DNA of 64,000 nt, from contig CM037872.1 in NCBI GenBank assembly GCA_021292105.1, forward strand, positions 12,984,791-13,048,790. Direction: 5' to 3'. This DNA is from Anadara kagoshimensis. Taxonomy: Eukaryota; Mollusca; Bivalvia; Arcoida; Arcidae. Below are positions 43,225-55,012 of this stretch, in pieces (position 1 is the first letter of the stretch; each line of letters starts with the position of its first letter). The notes under the pieces were generated by a model. The model had not been told where the DNA came from and searched no databases. It saw only the letters and a list, made by a program, of their open reading frames with translations. A program made the translations under genes and the position numbers.

Positions 43225-44581
43225 CAGTCATTGGTCAAAAGTATTGGCAAAATCAAAATGGCTGACACTATTTTCATTTTTCATCTCAGATTTTCAAACA
43301 GCGTTTTAAAATGAAATACAAGTAAAAATCTTACCTTAATATTTTGTAATGCATCCTTTGGCCCTTGTTACTGCAGTTAATCTTCTTGGAATGTTCTGAT
43401 AAAGTTCTAGTATGAAATCAAGGGGAATATTTCACCATGAATTCCTGATTGCAGTTTCAAGCAGAGCCACACTAGTTATGTTATGAACTTGCAACTGCAG
43501 GAGATGTTTGAGGTTTTTTTCCAGACATTTCAATAATATTGATAGCAGGACTCTGGGCAGGCCATTACATGCAGTTTATCTAATTTTTCTCCATAAACTG
43601 TTTCACAACCCTGGCTCGATGGGCAGGGGCATTGTCATCCTGGTATATGTACCTATTATCGGGGAAATGACGTGCTATAACGGCCCATAAATTATTATCA
43701 ACGATTTCTATGTACTTTTGGCCATTTATGTTACCATTTACAATAGAAATAGTTCCAACACTTTGAAAAGTAATACGTCCCCAAATCATTAAACTGAACT
43801 TGGCTTTGGACGGGGGGTTTATGCATGCGGGTTCCCACTCTTCTCCGACCTTTCTCCAAACGCGAACTTTGTGATCACCTCCAATTTCCACCTTACATTC
43901 ATCACTCAATATCACTGGTTTTCAGTATCCATCCACAGTTTTCCATCTTTCACGTCTTCACCACAATACACGTTTCCGTTTGTTGACCTCTCTGATTCTG
44001 ATTGTTTTCTTAACCACCCGTCTCCCATAGCCTTCCTTATACAGTCGCCTCTTTGCAGTACTCTCAGAAATTTGTACAGTCCCCAAGTCATTTAACATAC
44101 ATTGTATAAGTAACTTCAGTCAAATTGTCCCGAAGATTCATCTTTACCATTCTCAAAAATCCCGTTCGTCCTGCACACTCATAGAAAGGGGGCGTCCACT
44201 TCGTGGTTTATTTGCAGTGGATTGAGTTTCTTCATAGCCGAATAAAATTATATACTGTCCGTCCAGGTCGTCTGCAAATCCTGACAATCTCGGATTTCTT
44301 AACTCCAATCTCGTACAGAGATACGATCGTATTTTTCTCAACATCTGACAGCTCAGAGCCTTTCCGGCCCATGTTGTTTACATTGGATATACACCGGAAA
44401 CAGACGACAGATGATATAAATTCAAGTTGCGCGGGGCACCAGTACGTCATAACTATCAACGTATGAAATAAGAGCGATAACTCATATATACTTACAAAGT
44501 TATGGCTAAAAGCAAATTGGCATACGCTCAACCCGTAATGACGATAACGTCGTTTTTGCCTATACTTATGACCAATGACTG
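43225..44581 (-). mobile_element. Tc1/mariner element, 1357 bp, TA target site
   Basis: TIRs CAGTCATTGGTCAAAAGTAT (43225) and, at the right end, the reverse complement of CAGTCATTGGTCATAAGTAT; about 28 bp with two differences, flanked by TA on both sides. The transposase runs on the minus strand. Start MGRKGSELSDVEKNTIVSLY at 44372 (helix-turn-helix region), then frameshifts. The catalytic part at 43915-43580 has MILSDECKVEIGGDH (first Asp), VNGNINGQKY and YQDDNAPAHRARV (second Asp); the third-residue region (WPAQSP.INIIE) is in a shifted frame. The family encodes one protein of about 340 residues, so this copy is inactive. Confidence 0.9.
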
Positions 44582-45412
44582 TAAGTATCATATTTGTATT
44601 CCACTAATTTGATTGTTTTTTTTAAATTCGTCTGTATGAGGATAACCAAATTTTTCGATTTTAATACATAGTGAATGAAATCTGTGCATTTATTACCATC
44701 TTATTGTTCACGTTGTTTGTCCTTAAAATGTTTCAACATGTCTTTCCATATAAAAAGAGGCAAATGCAATAAAAGAGAGACAACCCTCGACAGCGTTTTG
44801 AACATTTTGCATTGTGTCGTTCAATGTGTAAAATGATGGATTTACTTGATGATGTGTCACAGAGTACATGTCATATGTACATGTTATCTGTAGAGTACAC
44901 ATATGATCCTTGAATTTATATCATCTGTCGTCTGTTTCCGGTGTATATCCAATGTAAACAACATGGGCCTTTGAAATAAGAGAGATAACTCATATATACT
45001 TACAAAGTTATCGCTAAAACAAAATTGGCATACGCTCAACCCGTAATGACGATAACGTCGTTTTTTGCCAATACTTATGACCAATGACTGTAAGTATCAT
45101 ATTTGTATTCCACTAATTTGATTTTTTAAAAGATTCGTCTGTATGAGGATAACCAAATCTTTCGATTTTAATACATAGTGAATGAAATCCGTGCATTTAT
45201 TACCATCTTATTGTTCATGTTGTTTGTCTCCTAAAATGTTTCAACATGTCTTTCCATATAAGAAAGAAGCAAATGCAATAAAAGAGACAACCCTCGACAG
45301 CGTTTTGAACATTTGGATTGTGTCGTTCAATGTGTAAAATGATGGATTTGCTTGATGATGTGTCACAGAGTACATATCATATGTACATGTTATCTGTAGA
45401 GTACACATATGA
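44465..45412. repeat. tandem duplication (508-bp offset) with a 61-bp inverted junction
   Basis: 44465-44906 and 44973-45412 are near-identical direct copies that include the right end of the Tc1 element (TIR ending at 44581 and again at 45090) plus about 325 bp of outside DNA. Between them, 44909-44969 is a perfect inverted copy of 44366-44426, the transposase start region. The ORF seen at 44884-45084 is a by-product. Confidence 0.92.
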
Positions 45413-45957
45413 CCTTTGGCAGTAAGGTTGCGAAAAAGGGCGTAAATACGTAATCAGGTTGATATCTATGACGCCATAATGTAATGTGAGCAAAATTGAT
45501 TACATCATCATTATTTTGCATCACAGTTTTTCCTTGTGAGCAGGAGCGTTTATTCACAATGTAACTGTAATGTAATGTCAGACCTTGATAAGATTAGTTG
45601 CCAAAACGTAGAAAAATGAGCAAGAATCGAATATTTATTCTATTGATTCCCCTTATGGGATTAAATTTGGGAACAAAGATATTTTGAACCAATTATTTAA
45701 CGATAAACGACAAACGCGTCTTTTAATAAACGCACCAACAATAGTATTTGTATATTGGAACACATTTTATATTATGTATAGATAATTTAATTCGTGTTTC
45801 AGTCATCTGGTATTGATAAGCAATAGAAATTAAAGCTGAATACCTTCAATTTGCGAGTATGTTGCATTCGGAATGAATTAGAACGCGAATTAACGCCAAA
45901 TTACGTTCAAGCGAATAAAACTATATTAACAATGTTTGTATTTGCTTTATTTTTAAA

Positions 45958-46045
45958 TTTGCAGCTTTTGTCAGTTCCAAAGTTTTTACTTTGCTTCAGA
46001 ATTGTGATTCGAACATGGATTAGTATGTTCGTTTTTGATTTAACT
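45958..46045 (+). mobile_element. RT-family 3' UTR terminus
   Basis: 'cagttccaaagtttttactt', 'gaattgtgattcgaacatgg', 'attagtatgttcgtttttga'. Only the last about 85 bases of the family. Confidence 0.6.
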
Positions 46046-46049
46046 ATTT

Positions 46050-46995
46050 ACAAAGTCATGATCGATTTGACAAAATTATTAGTATGCTCAATTTTTTAAA
46101 TTTTATAATTTGCACATTAAAACATATTGTTATTGTTAGAACAACCAAAATACACCATAAAGCAATTTATTATGTAAGATTCAAGATTGGGAAAACAGTT
46201 TATTTTAAAATAGGCGGTGGTAAAGTTCAGACACCTAATCGGCTATTCAGAGTCATTATCAGACAATGTTAAGTATACCAGTATCAATAAAACACACCAA
46301 TGTTAAACCAAATACAAAATAACATATAATAGGGCAAAAAAACAACTGCAAACTGATAATTACAACATCGCAAATGAAAAGTAAAACACAAGAAAATATA
46401 ATAAAAATTCAAAACAAACTTATTTATTAGACAAGTTATTTTCCGAAGAAGTATGACATGTTTTACTTTCATGCATTTACTTTTACATATTTTAAGAAAC
46501 AAATCATTTTAATAAGTAAACTGACAAGCTTCCTCACAGAAGGATCTGTCCTGAATGAGATTCAAACCGTGGCTGTTTACGGTTCTGCAATCGATAAACA
46601 TGACTTTAAAACTTACCTTCTTTACAACGTTCTGGTCTGTTATAACACACGCCGTTATGTTTCTGTGATTTAATAAAAAACAAGTCAGTTCGGTGTTTAT
46701 ATACTTTTTAGCACACGTGTGCAACATAATTTCCGACATATAAAGATGCTGAACGATCTGTCACCCAGATAAAAACTTGACTCAAAAAGACTGTGTTTAT
46801 TTAGTATGTTATCAAATTTATTAATGCAATAAATATATTGGTAAAATCTGGCGATGAATGCCAGCAATAAAACCATGCAGTTGTAGTTTTACTAAATCAA
46901 AAAAATTAAATATTTAAAATACCTTTATTTCAACTTGATAAATTGCTATTATACAGATTAAATACAAACTTTGAGGGCCTACTTGTTTGTTTTTG

Positions 46996-47027
<32 letters not shown>

Positions 47028-47630
47028 AAGGTCCGCCCAAAAGTTTTGTGCCCCCCCCCCTTCTAAAAACAAATTTATATTTTTTTCGGAATTTTCAAAC
47101 ATTTACTTAATAATATATGATTTTAATGAATCTAATAGGACAAAATATTTTTGTTATATAAAAGAAACATCTTCTGTTTGTATTTTAGGAAAAAAATCAA
47201 GTGTTCCTTGAAACATCCCTATGTTCACGAAAAAGTGTTATACAAAGTTCTAATAGCTTTACGGGCTGAATATTTTGCGTTTATGACCTATAACATGGTT
47301 GAAATTTACTGGAATCTTCAAATGGCTAAATTTTGAAAGTAATTGTTTCAATACAATTAAATTTGTTATATCGAGTTCATTTTTAAAAGATGTTTAGATA
47401 AGTTCCTATAAGACAAATAAAAATGTTAGAGTAAAAAATTTGGTCGGACCTGTAGCTTATACATGCGTAGATATGTTTTTGGTAAACTGTAACTGGACAC
47501 CAGTTTAGACCCATGGTCACAATTTAAAAAAACAAAGTAAAATTGGCATATAAAATTAAACATCTAACATACCCACAGAGATAATTTCGAATTTACAGGA
47601 ATAGGTATCAACAATAAAGTGCCTTATAAA
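46050..47630. other. nothing assignable; (TA)n and C-run
   Basis: A TA microsatellite at 46998-47028 and a C run at 47051-47060. The ORFs of 60-76 codons here are lysine/isoleucine/phenylalanine-rich translations of AT-rich DNA without recognisable features. Confidence 0.45.
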
Positions 47631-47631
47631 T

Positions 47632-47765
47632 CTTAACCTTTTGAGGGCTTTGTTAATCCTTGGTTTGCACTAATTTTATTGTAAGCAAAATTCGTATTAA
47701 CTGAAACAAATACAACTTAAGCAGAAGAATCGGACATAACACTAAAGGATTGCTGACAATAGAAA
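47632..47765 (-). mobile_element. RT C-terminal remnant
   Basis: Reverse complement of the KALK / ISQLIRYG..CS / NFxIVN region, frame broken. It is directly joined at its high-coordinate end to the LINE fragment that follows. Confidence 0.6.
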
Positions 47766-47771
47766 ATAATT

Positions 47772-47997
47772 TAAATCCCAAGTTTATCGTCGGATACCAA
47801 GGGTAGCCTTAAGATGGACTCCACCTGGAAAGAGAAACAATGGAAGACCCAAGGAGACATGGCGGATATCAGTTGAGAAAGAGATGAAGAAACAGGGATC
47901 CACTTGGGGCATAGTACAACAAATGGCAGCCAACAGAGATGGAGTCCTCGGTCAAGGCCTTATGTGCCCAAGGCCCGAAGAGGACTAAGTGAGTAAT
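47772..47997 (+). mobile_element. LINE 3' coding end
   Basis: The plus strand reads RVALRWTPPGKRNNGRPKET then WRISVEKEMKKQGSTWGIVQ and QMAANRDGVL, with PRPEED before the stop. This is the C-terminal A.RW.P.GKR.RGRP..TWR...E.E.K..G.TW......A.DR pattern of RTE/L2/jockey-like LINEs. Only the last about 70 codons are present; no frameshift within them. Confidence 0.8.
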
Positions 47998-47999
47998 CT

Positions 48000-49150
48000 T
48001 CGAATGGTATACTAGTTAAATATATTTACTTTACCAGCTGTCACTAAATTATATGGTTTTAAAACATTTACAGATAATAGGGTTTAAAATAATTTATCTT
48101 GCATTTCCGTTGTATGTTGATTTTATTTTATTGTTTTTTGATGCAGCAAATTATTCTATGAATGCCTCAAATTAAAACAAACATTTACAACAGTTGTACA
48201 GATTTAATAAACTATAGTACTTAAAACCTTATGGAGGAGGCAAAGAGGTTTGAAGCTCGGATATTGGAGTAGGAAAACATTAGGTTTTGGGAAAAAACGT
48301 CTGTTACGATTGTTACCATGATTAACTGTAGCTCAAACAAAGATATACTGGTCTATTTTTAAATGACAACTAAGGAAATGCAATGATAATTCAATTTGTT
48401 ACCAATAATCCTCTAAAGCCATTTGATTCTGAAAATCAGACAACCATTACAACTGAAACTTTTTTGCAATCGAATAACATATATAGGACCTGAAACAGAC
48501 TTTATGTGAAAAATGTGAATAATTCAATTTTAGCTATAAATTCAATGGCGTATGCATATTTCCCCTTTATATTCTAGAGATCCAAAACAATTCTTCATTT
48601 ATTATCTTATTTCCTGGCCAAAGAAAAAAAAACAATTAAGTTTTTGTTGTACCATTAGCAAAATATTAGTTGTTTGAGCAACAAACTCTACTTCTGCATG
48701 TTTTACTTAATTTGCAATTTTTTTAAAGTTGCCTTACTTTTTTGTTATTGTGGTTGTGAGATAAATTTTCGGTTTGTAGTTGATCTTATTAATAATGCTA
48801 GCATTCGGACTAATAAAAATAATACAATAACATAAAAATGTATTTTGATCAAGCTGATTCGTTAATTATTTAATAGTTATCAAAACGTATGACATAATGT
48901 ATCTGAATGATTGGTTTAAAAGTAACAAAAGAACAAATGTTTGTGATTGATAAAAATATAATTGAAATACTTTTATTATATAACACGATGTGTTTAAGAT
49001 GAGTTTTAAATCGGTATGCATGAGCTGTTAAAAATATTTATCTTTTGACAGCCAGTAGATCTAGTAAGCATCAGTTAAATGTATAAAAAGTGATGGTTAT
49101 TTTGTCAAGCATCATACGGATTCCAAACAAAAATATATTGAAGAAACCAT
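48000..49150. other. nothing assignable
   Basis: AT-rich spacer between LINE and RT fragments; no ORF, hairpin or tandem repeat of note. Confidence 0.4.
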
Positions 49151-49154
49151 CAAC

Positions 49155-49720
49155 AAAATGTTATGTTTGATAATTTAATTTTCCAGCAAACAATCGGTAT
49201 ACCAATGGGTACAGACAGTGCAAAATTGCTTGCCAATTCGTTTCTGTATTCTTATGAAGCAGAATTTATGCAAACCTTGATAAATCTGGAGAGGAAACTG
49301 TCGCCAAATCATTCAACTCCACATACAGATATATAGATGACGTTTTCATCAATAATAAATTTGGAGACTGTTAACGCCATCTATCCTAGTGAGCTTGAAA
49401 TGCTTCATATTTAGACTTACATTTCACCACTTCGGGGACCTTATTCGACGAAGCAGGCTGCTTGCAAACAAACTGTTGACCCAGGGATATTGCAAGCGTA
49501 GGCTTATCAAGGCCCTAAAAGTGTTATGACCGTCATCACATTACTCTTGATAAGTTTGACGTCCAATAGTTCCATGTTCCTTTCACACAATTTTGATCAC
49601 ACACGTGGTGGATGTAGCTAGCTAAACAGGAGGGCTTACGTGTTTAACCTAACTTGTCAGTTCCAATGTTTTTACTTTTCTTCTGGATTGTGATTTGGAC
49701 ATGGATTAGTATTAGCATTT
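49155..49720 (+). mobile_element. RT core fragment plus 3' UTR, internally deleted
   Basis: QQTIGIPMGTDSAKLLANSF followed by LYSYEAEFM is the RT motif before the catalytic YIDD; the YIDD box is then read in another frame ('agatatatagatgacg'). Next come IYPSELEMLH and, after a deletion, the C-terminal 'acaaactgttgacccaggga' region and the complete 3' UTR ending near 49715. It is the only copy here that reaches the palm domain. It belongs to the family with KLYDKRDDFNF C-termini; class uncertain, possibly Penelope-like. Confidence 0.7.
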
Positions 49721-50107
49721 AGTATAAATGATAAATGTATACAAAATAACATGAAATTAGAACAATCAAAACACATACTGAAAAGGAAAAAAACAGAATA
49801 GATAACAAGAAAAAGTGCACTTAAATTCTTATGGAGGCGGTTAAGAGGTTTGAAGTTTTGCTATTGGAACGTTTACGTGGTAATTTGGTTCGGATTAATA
49901 CCATACAGTATTTGTTCATAATCGAATGTTATTTCTTCAGAGATATTTGCTTTTTTTATCACATGGGATCGTTCATTTCACTTCGACCTATACAACAAGT
50001 ACAGCATACTACATTGTTCTTAAATATTTTCTGCCATGCACATAATAACATTATTAACAGATCAGCGGGTTCAGTAGAGGCTACATACCAAATCTTTTGC
50101 CCAATAA

Positions 50108-50262
50108 TTATTTTACATGAGGCGGGTGTAGCTCGCACAGGGGGTCTTTACCTCCCGAAGCAACTAGCCTCACTTCCCATGTTGTTAAAATTCACGTTTT
50201 GAAACTTGTCAGTTTTCAAAGTTTTCGTGGTTTTTTTTTTTTTTTTTGGAAATGTGACCTTG
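50108..50262 (+). mobile_element. RT-family 3' UTR copy
   Basis: 'ggcgggtgtagctcgcacag', 'cctcccgaagcaactagcct', 'cacttcccatgttgttaaaa'. The end is altered by a T run. Confidence 0.6.
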
Positions 50263-50689
50263 ACCGGTATTTTAAGGTTTGAATGGCACTCAGTTTATTT
50301 AATTTCTTCCTTATGATTATTTTATGTGTATGTAATTGTTTATAGAAATTTTAAACAATTATTTAGATATAAACAATAAAATATGACGGAAATATAAAAC
50401 TTAGTCTTAATTATTACATCTTTATTAATCGATGAAAGATAACCTTCAGAGCTGATTGATACTTTCCTCAAAATAATGTGACTTCAAACTTATGGAACCA
50501 ATGATAAAATACTGCGTTTTGCCATTAAACATCTTATGACCGAAACTGTAAACATTCCAATGCCGTATCATTGTTGTTGTTTTTTTTTTTATGCTAGCAA
50601 TTTGTTGCTACATTAGTATTTAACTGAGTATCGTATAGGACCTTTAACAGATTTCAAGTGAATACAGTTTGCTAATAATAATTCAATTA

Positions 50690-50800
50690 CATATTATATC
50701 AGTGGAAATATCGCAACACTAGACGTTCGTTTCGGCATACAATTCCTCATCAGTAGTGCTTGAACCAAAATAGTGAAACCAATCATTTTTTTCAATAGGT
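50690..50800 (-). mobile_element. repeat carrying a hammerhead ribozyme, minus strand
   Basis: The minus strand flank 'ggtttcactattttggttca' leads into the ribozyme, as at 20941-20962. No coding sequence nearby. Confidence 0.6.
50715..50760 (-). ncRNA. hammerhead ribozyme (type I), complete
   Basis: Reading the minus strand. Stem I: AGCACTA (50760-50754) with TAGTGTT (50721-50715), 7 bp with one G-U. Core CTGATGA: 50753-50747. Stem II: GGAA...TGCC (50746-50734), only G-C, G-C and A-U pairs around an A/G mismatch, weaker than in the 20963 copy. GAAA: 50733-50730. Stem III: AC with GT closing loop GAAC. Cleavage after C50722 in GTC. All core nucleotides match the hammerhead consensus. Confidence 0.8.
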
Positions 50801-51119
50801 TAAAAAAAATATCTAAAAGACAAAAATAAATTCAATTTAGCTAATGCCTTTGCACTAGGGAGAATATTTTAGTTGTTTAGCAGAAAATTTAGATAGGTAT
50901 TATATTTTTTAAGATGTAAAACTCAATGAAGTATGAATCTAAAAATTAGCCAACACAGCAACCGATTAAATTTACATTAAAATGACGATGTATAAATTCC
51001 TTGACCAATGCCGCTATTTATAATGACGTCTTTGAATGTCTGCTTTGAGCCAACTTTATTATTGTGTTTTAAGTTTTAAACCTTTTTATTTATTGTTGAT
51101 TGTTATGGTAAGGATTTTG

Positions 51120-51366
51120 ATAGTTCACCCATGAAAAAGTGAAACCTTCCAGGTTTGTTATTATTCATAATGTATGTAACCTTGGGTGGTACGTTGGGTT
51201 GTACATTAAAATTACGAAAGCTATTCGTCATTGTTCAAATATTGGAGATGTTCTCTTCCGTCTCGTCCATTTTGTTCAAGTGGCATTGCAGATCTTAATT
51301 GTCAGAAAGGATGCATACTTTGAGAAAACTATGTCGTTGATGAAGCAGGTAATCGGAGCAATCTGA
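51120..51366 (+). other. exon-like ORF of unknown nature
   Basis: CTTCCAG (acceptor-like, 51145-51151) and CAG|GTAATC (donor-like, ending near 51349) bound an open frame: FVIIHNVCNLGWYVGLYIKI, then ITKAIRHCSNIGDVLFRLVH and FVQVALQILIV. The hydrophobic pattern suggests membrane helices, faintly like 3-hydroxyacyl-CoA dehydratases (YN...GW), but I do not recognise it firmly. No neighbouring exon found. May be chance. Confidence 0.2.
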
Positions 51367-51837
51367 AATTCTTTCATTTTAAATTCATCTATGGTGCAGC
51401 AATGTGACGGGTACAAAATATTTACATATACTTGCGCCTAAAGGGACTATAAAGGCTCGTCAACCAATGTAAATTCAAGAAAGTTGTTTGCAAAAAAAGC
51501 AATTTATAATATTAAACTTGTCATCTGATAATAAAAACCGCAATGTGCTGAGTAGCAAGACGTATTCTTGTAAGAACTATTCTATTATCGACTGACAATA
51601 TTCAATACTTTTAGCGCACATTCTTAAGTCTGTCTGGCAAAGCTGTAGCATTTATATTGAATATGAAGGCCATTTCATAACAAATAAATGTTATATTTTC
51701 GTTTAATATTTTAAAAAAATATTCGTTCATTCAGCAAATTAAATACCGTAGCAACTGAATTCAGGCAGGGATTCTTTGAATGGAGCAGCCATGGAGAACG
51801 TTCATTTTCCAATTAAATAGTTCATAATCAAAAACAA

Positions 51838-51918
51838 CATAATAATCCATGTCCATGTAAAAACTTTGGAACTGTCAAGTTAGGTTAAACATGTGAACTT
51901 CCATCAGGGAAGTGTATA
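51838..51918 (-). mobile_element. RT-family 3' UTR scrap
   Basis: Reverse complement of 'acatggacatggattatt', 'ttggaactgtcaagttaggt' and 'cttccctgatggaagttcac'. Confidence 0.6.
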
Positions 51919-52124
51919 ACTAAAATACAGACCTATGTATGTTCAAGTTATTATATACACTTAACATTTAAGTGTTGTTAAGTTTAATACATGTTACATC
52001 ATTTATAATATTACTTTTTTAACTTCTGAAAATACGGAAACCCATAGATATCGAGAGCCACTATCTTAAAAGGACAATAAAAATAAGTATTACACGTGAA
52101 CAATCACTACGGAAATGAAACCGG

Positions 52125-52750
52125 GTACTCCCGCATAGAGATCACGTTTGTTGTCTCTGAATGGAGACTAATTCCTCAATTTCTGCTTCATATTTAGACT
52201 TTTACCTCAATTATGACGCATACGAAAGGCTACATTTAAAACTTTATGGCAAACGTGATGCCTTCAATTTTTCTATTGTCAACTTTCCTTTTCTATGCAA
52301 CAATATACCTGCTTCTCCTGCTTATGGTGTATGTTTCCCAATTAATACGCTATGGAAGAGCATGTTCCCACTATAGGGGTTTTGTACAACGAAGTAGGCA
52401 TCTTGAAAATAAATTGTTGAATTAGGGATACTGCAAGCCTAGGCTCATCAAGGCCCTCAAAAAGTTCTATGGCCGTCATCACAGCATTGTTGATAGGTTT
52501 GACGTCTCTGTGTCCAGGATTGCCCTGGATATATTTGACGTCCCAAAGTTCCCTGTTCCTTTCAGACAATTTTTATTACACACGTGGTGGGTGTAGCTAT
52601 CTAAACAGGAGGTGCTTACCCTTCCGGATCACCCGGCCTCACTTTCCTTGTGGAAGTTCACGTGCCTAACCTACTTTGTCAGTTCCAAAGTGTTTACAAT
52701 GCTTCTGGATTGTGATTTAAACATGGATTAGTATGTTTGTTTTTGATTGA
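52125..52750 (+). mobile_element. RT C-terminal region plus complete 3' UTR (best copy)
   Basis: In open stretches: SISASYLDFYLNYDAYERLH, LKLYGKRDAFNFSIVNFPFL, NNIPASPAYGV, then after small indels SQLIRYG, KPRLIKALKKFYGRHH and SIVDRFDVSVSRIALDIFDV. This is the RT thumb/C-terminus of the dispersed family, followed by the full 3' UTR: ACACGTGGTGGGTGTAGCTA, CTTCCGGATCACCCGGCCTC, TTCCTTGTGGAAGTTCACGT, GATTGTGATTTAAACATGGA. Frame broken at two or three places. Useful as the local reference for the shorter copies. Confidence 0.8.
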
Positions 52751-53223
52751 TAACGTTATCTTGGACAGCTTTATAGAAGTTTGGATAATGATTTTTAAAC
52801 GATTATTTATGATGATCATCTCATAATCTTATACAAGAATTTTAAAACAAAATAATATTGTGCTAGATTTTTAACATCCAGAACGCCAAATACAAATGAG
52901 AGATTTGTTTGCTGTAATCATCCCTCCAAATATCTTTACAAAGCGTACAACTTGGACTGATTAACATAATCTAGACTTTGGCTAAAATAAATTATTCTTA
53001 ATTGAACAAAATACCGCAAATTTATCAAATGGTGTCAGTTTGTGAAAATTTGACGTTTGAAGTAGTTCATAGCAAACATTCCAAGATTTTGACGACATAG
53101 GACAGATATGTACAGAGACACATTTCATCCGTCAGATGTCCATATTAAAACAATTGACCTGAGCAAGGAAATTAAACTTCGCGAGGATCGTGTGGGGTCT
53201 TACCGTGAAGTTCAAAGGCGTGT

Positions 53224-53665
53224 AAATACCCAACATCAGTTCAAATACGACAATCACTTGTAATTAAAGCAATGCATTTGCAAGTTTTATAAATGTATTA
53301 GTTTACCGACACATACATATTTTAATTTAACAGTCCAAAAAAGTATATACATTAATAAACATTTAAATACCCAACGTCAGTTAAATTATGAGGGACATTG
53401 TAATTTATGGAATGAGTTTGCAAATTTTATCAATGTATAACTTTATAAATGTGTAAGTTTACCGACACATACATATTTTTATTTTAACAGTCCAAAAAAG
53501 TATATACATAAATAAACATTTAAATACCCAACGTCAGTTAAATTATGAGGGACATTGTAATTAATGGAATGAGTTTGCAAATTTTATCAATGTATAACTT
53601 TACAGACACATACATATTTTTTTAACAGTCAAAATTAGTAATACATTAATAAAGTAATATTTAAC
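53224..53665. repeat. ~140-157 bp tandem repeat, three copies
   Basis: Units start with AAATACCCAACGTCAGTT (53224, 53365, 53522) and contain 'ccgacacatacatattttta' and 'cagtccaaaaaagtatatac'. The array stops 30 bases before the left end of the 5.2-kb transposon. Confidence 0.9.
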
Positions 53666-53694
53666 CATTAAACTGTCTAGAAATGGCGTTTATT

Positions 53695-53737
53695 TAACAA
53701 TTGAACTGTTTAGAAATGCGGTTCATAGTCGATATGA
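53695..53737 (+). repeat. left 43-bp TIR of the transposon
   Basis: Starts TAACAATTGAAC, ends GTTCATAGTCGATATGA. Identical to the reverse complement of 58850-58892. Confidence 0.92.
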
Positions 53738-54477
53738 GGGATAATTTCTCAACAATTTTAATTTTCTGTCCCGATGTTTGAAAAAAAGGAGTTTGCATAA
53801 AAATGTGATTTTCTTTTTGTAAGCCTATTCTTTTAGAGGTAACCTAATCATAAAAAAAATAACGGTGCTCACAAATTCTACCAAAACACTAATTTTGCAC
53901 ATTTCAAAAAATTGCGTACATATAGATTTTATCGTGACGGTAAATGTCCCAACCCCGATTGTAATATTTCGTGTTAAAATTACTCATTATTGCATAAACA
54001 TTGACGATCATAGTCGTGCTTGTTAAAAAATAAACATTTGCGTCTTTTTAACTCTGTGTTATAAGTATCTAATGCGTTTTTGTCTACATAATAATTTTTG
54101 CGAGAATTTGTGTCCTAACTTTTTCCCGTCAGTACCGCAACGCTTCGTTTCTATTACACCACGTGGTAAAGGAAAAACTAATCGCTGTTTTCCCGCCTCT
54201 TTATTTTCATCTGACATCATAGTGACGTCATGTTATGTCTTCCATCAAGCCTGAATACATGTTATGTAGAAAAGACAACATGGTAAGTACTAAAATGCAA
54301 TGCGTACCTTAAATATCTGTCTTTACCGTTCAGTTCATAAATAGTAGTTGTGTTAATAAATGGTTTAAAATAATTATATTATGTTATCAAATACTGTTTC
54401 TCTCAAAAATGAACACAACTAAATTTACCAATACCCATATTAACGACAAGAAAACGCCACGTGTTTGGGAATTTCTC

Positions 54478-54547
54478 AGTACCGTCACAGTCAGTACCGC
54501 ATCACAGTAACAGTATGCGGTACGGACAGATGCGTGACGGTACTGAC
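54478..54547. promoter_or_regulatory. subterminal palindromic motif cluster, left side
   Basis: AGTACCGTCACAGTCAGTAC, then GCATCACAG...GTATGCGGTAC, then GCGTGACGGTACTGAC form a palindrome. Related single motifs occur at 53934 (GTGACGGTAA) and 54129 (GTCAGTACCGCAACG). Candidate transposase-binding sites of the surrounding element (inference). Confidence 0.5.
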
Positions 54548-54746
54548 AAAATTTATAAAGATAGTATATAAGATCGACTACAATGCACCATGCTTGGTTG
54601 TTTTTATTCCTCGTGATTATATTTACAGATTGCAAGCTTTTTCTGTCTCGTGAATGTGCCAGTGATATTATTTCATGTATTAATAATTTGCTTTTAAATA
54701 AATATTTTCAAAGTGTGTCTGTAATCAGGCAATTTTATACAAGATT

Positions 54747-55012
54747 TGATTGATTAATGTGGTTTAACGTCCTAGTTAAGAACAAATCACTTATATCGAG
54801 ATGTAGGCCAGCCAGGCAAATAACTTGAATTTTATACCATTGAACATGCTCTAATGACATTGTTCAGTGAGCGTCATTTATTGTGCCATGCTACGGCGAC
54901 ATGTGTTCTCGGGTTTAAGAGCTCTTCTGAATGACCCGTGGCTTTCATTTCTTAAATCGAATATTTGACGAGAGCAGAGCCATGGGTACGACCCTGGCCC
55001 GGATTAAACACT
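54747..55012 (-). mobile_element. tRNA-derived SINE nested in the transposon
   Basis: Minus-strand copy of the 340-bp SINE family: 'cttatatcgagatgtaggcc' (tail side), 'tgccatgctacggcgacatg', 'ccgtggctttcatttctt', 'acgaccctggcccggattaa'. Head truncated. It shows the host transposon was in place before the SINE inserted. Confidence 0.7.

Noticed and set aside
46084-46739. Cluster of 60-76-codon ORFs on both strands
   Set aside because: Mutually overlapping, I/K/F/Y-rich translations with no family resemblance or splice support.
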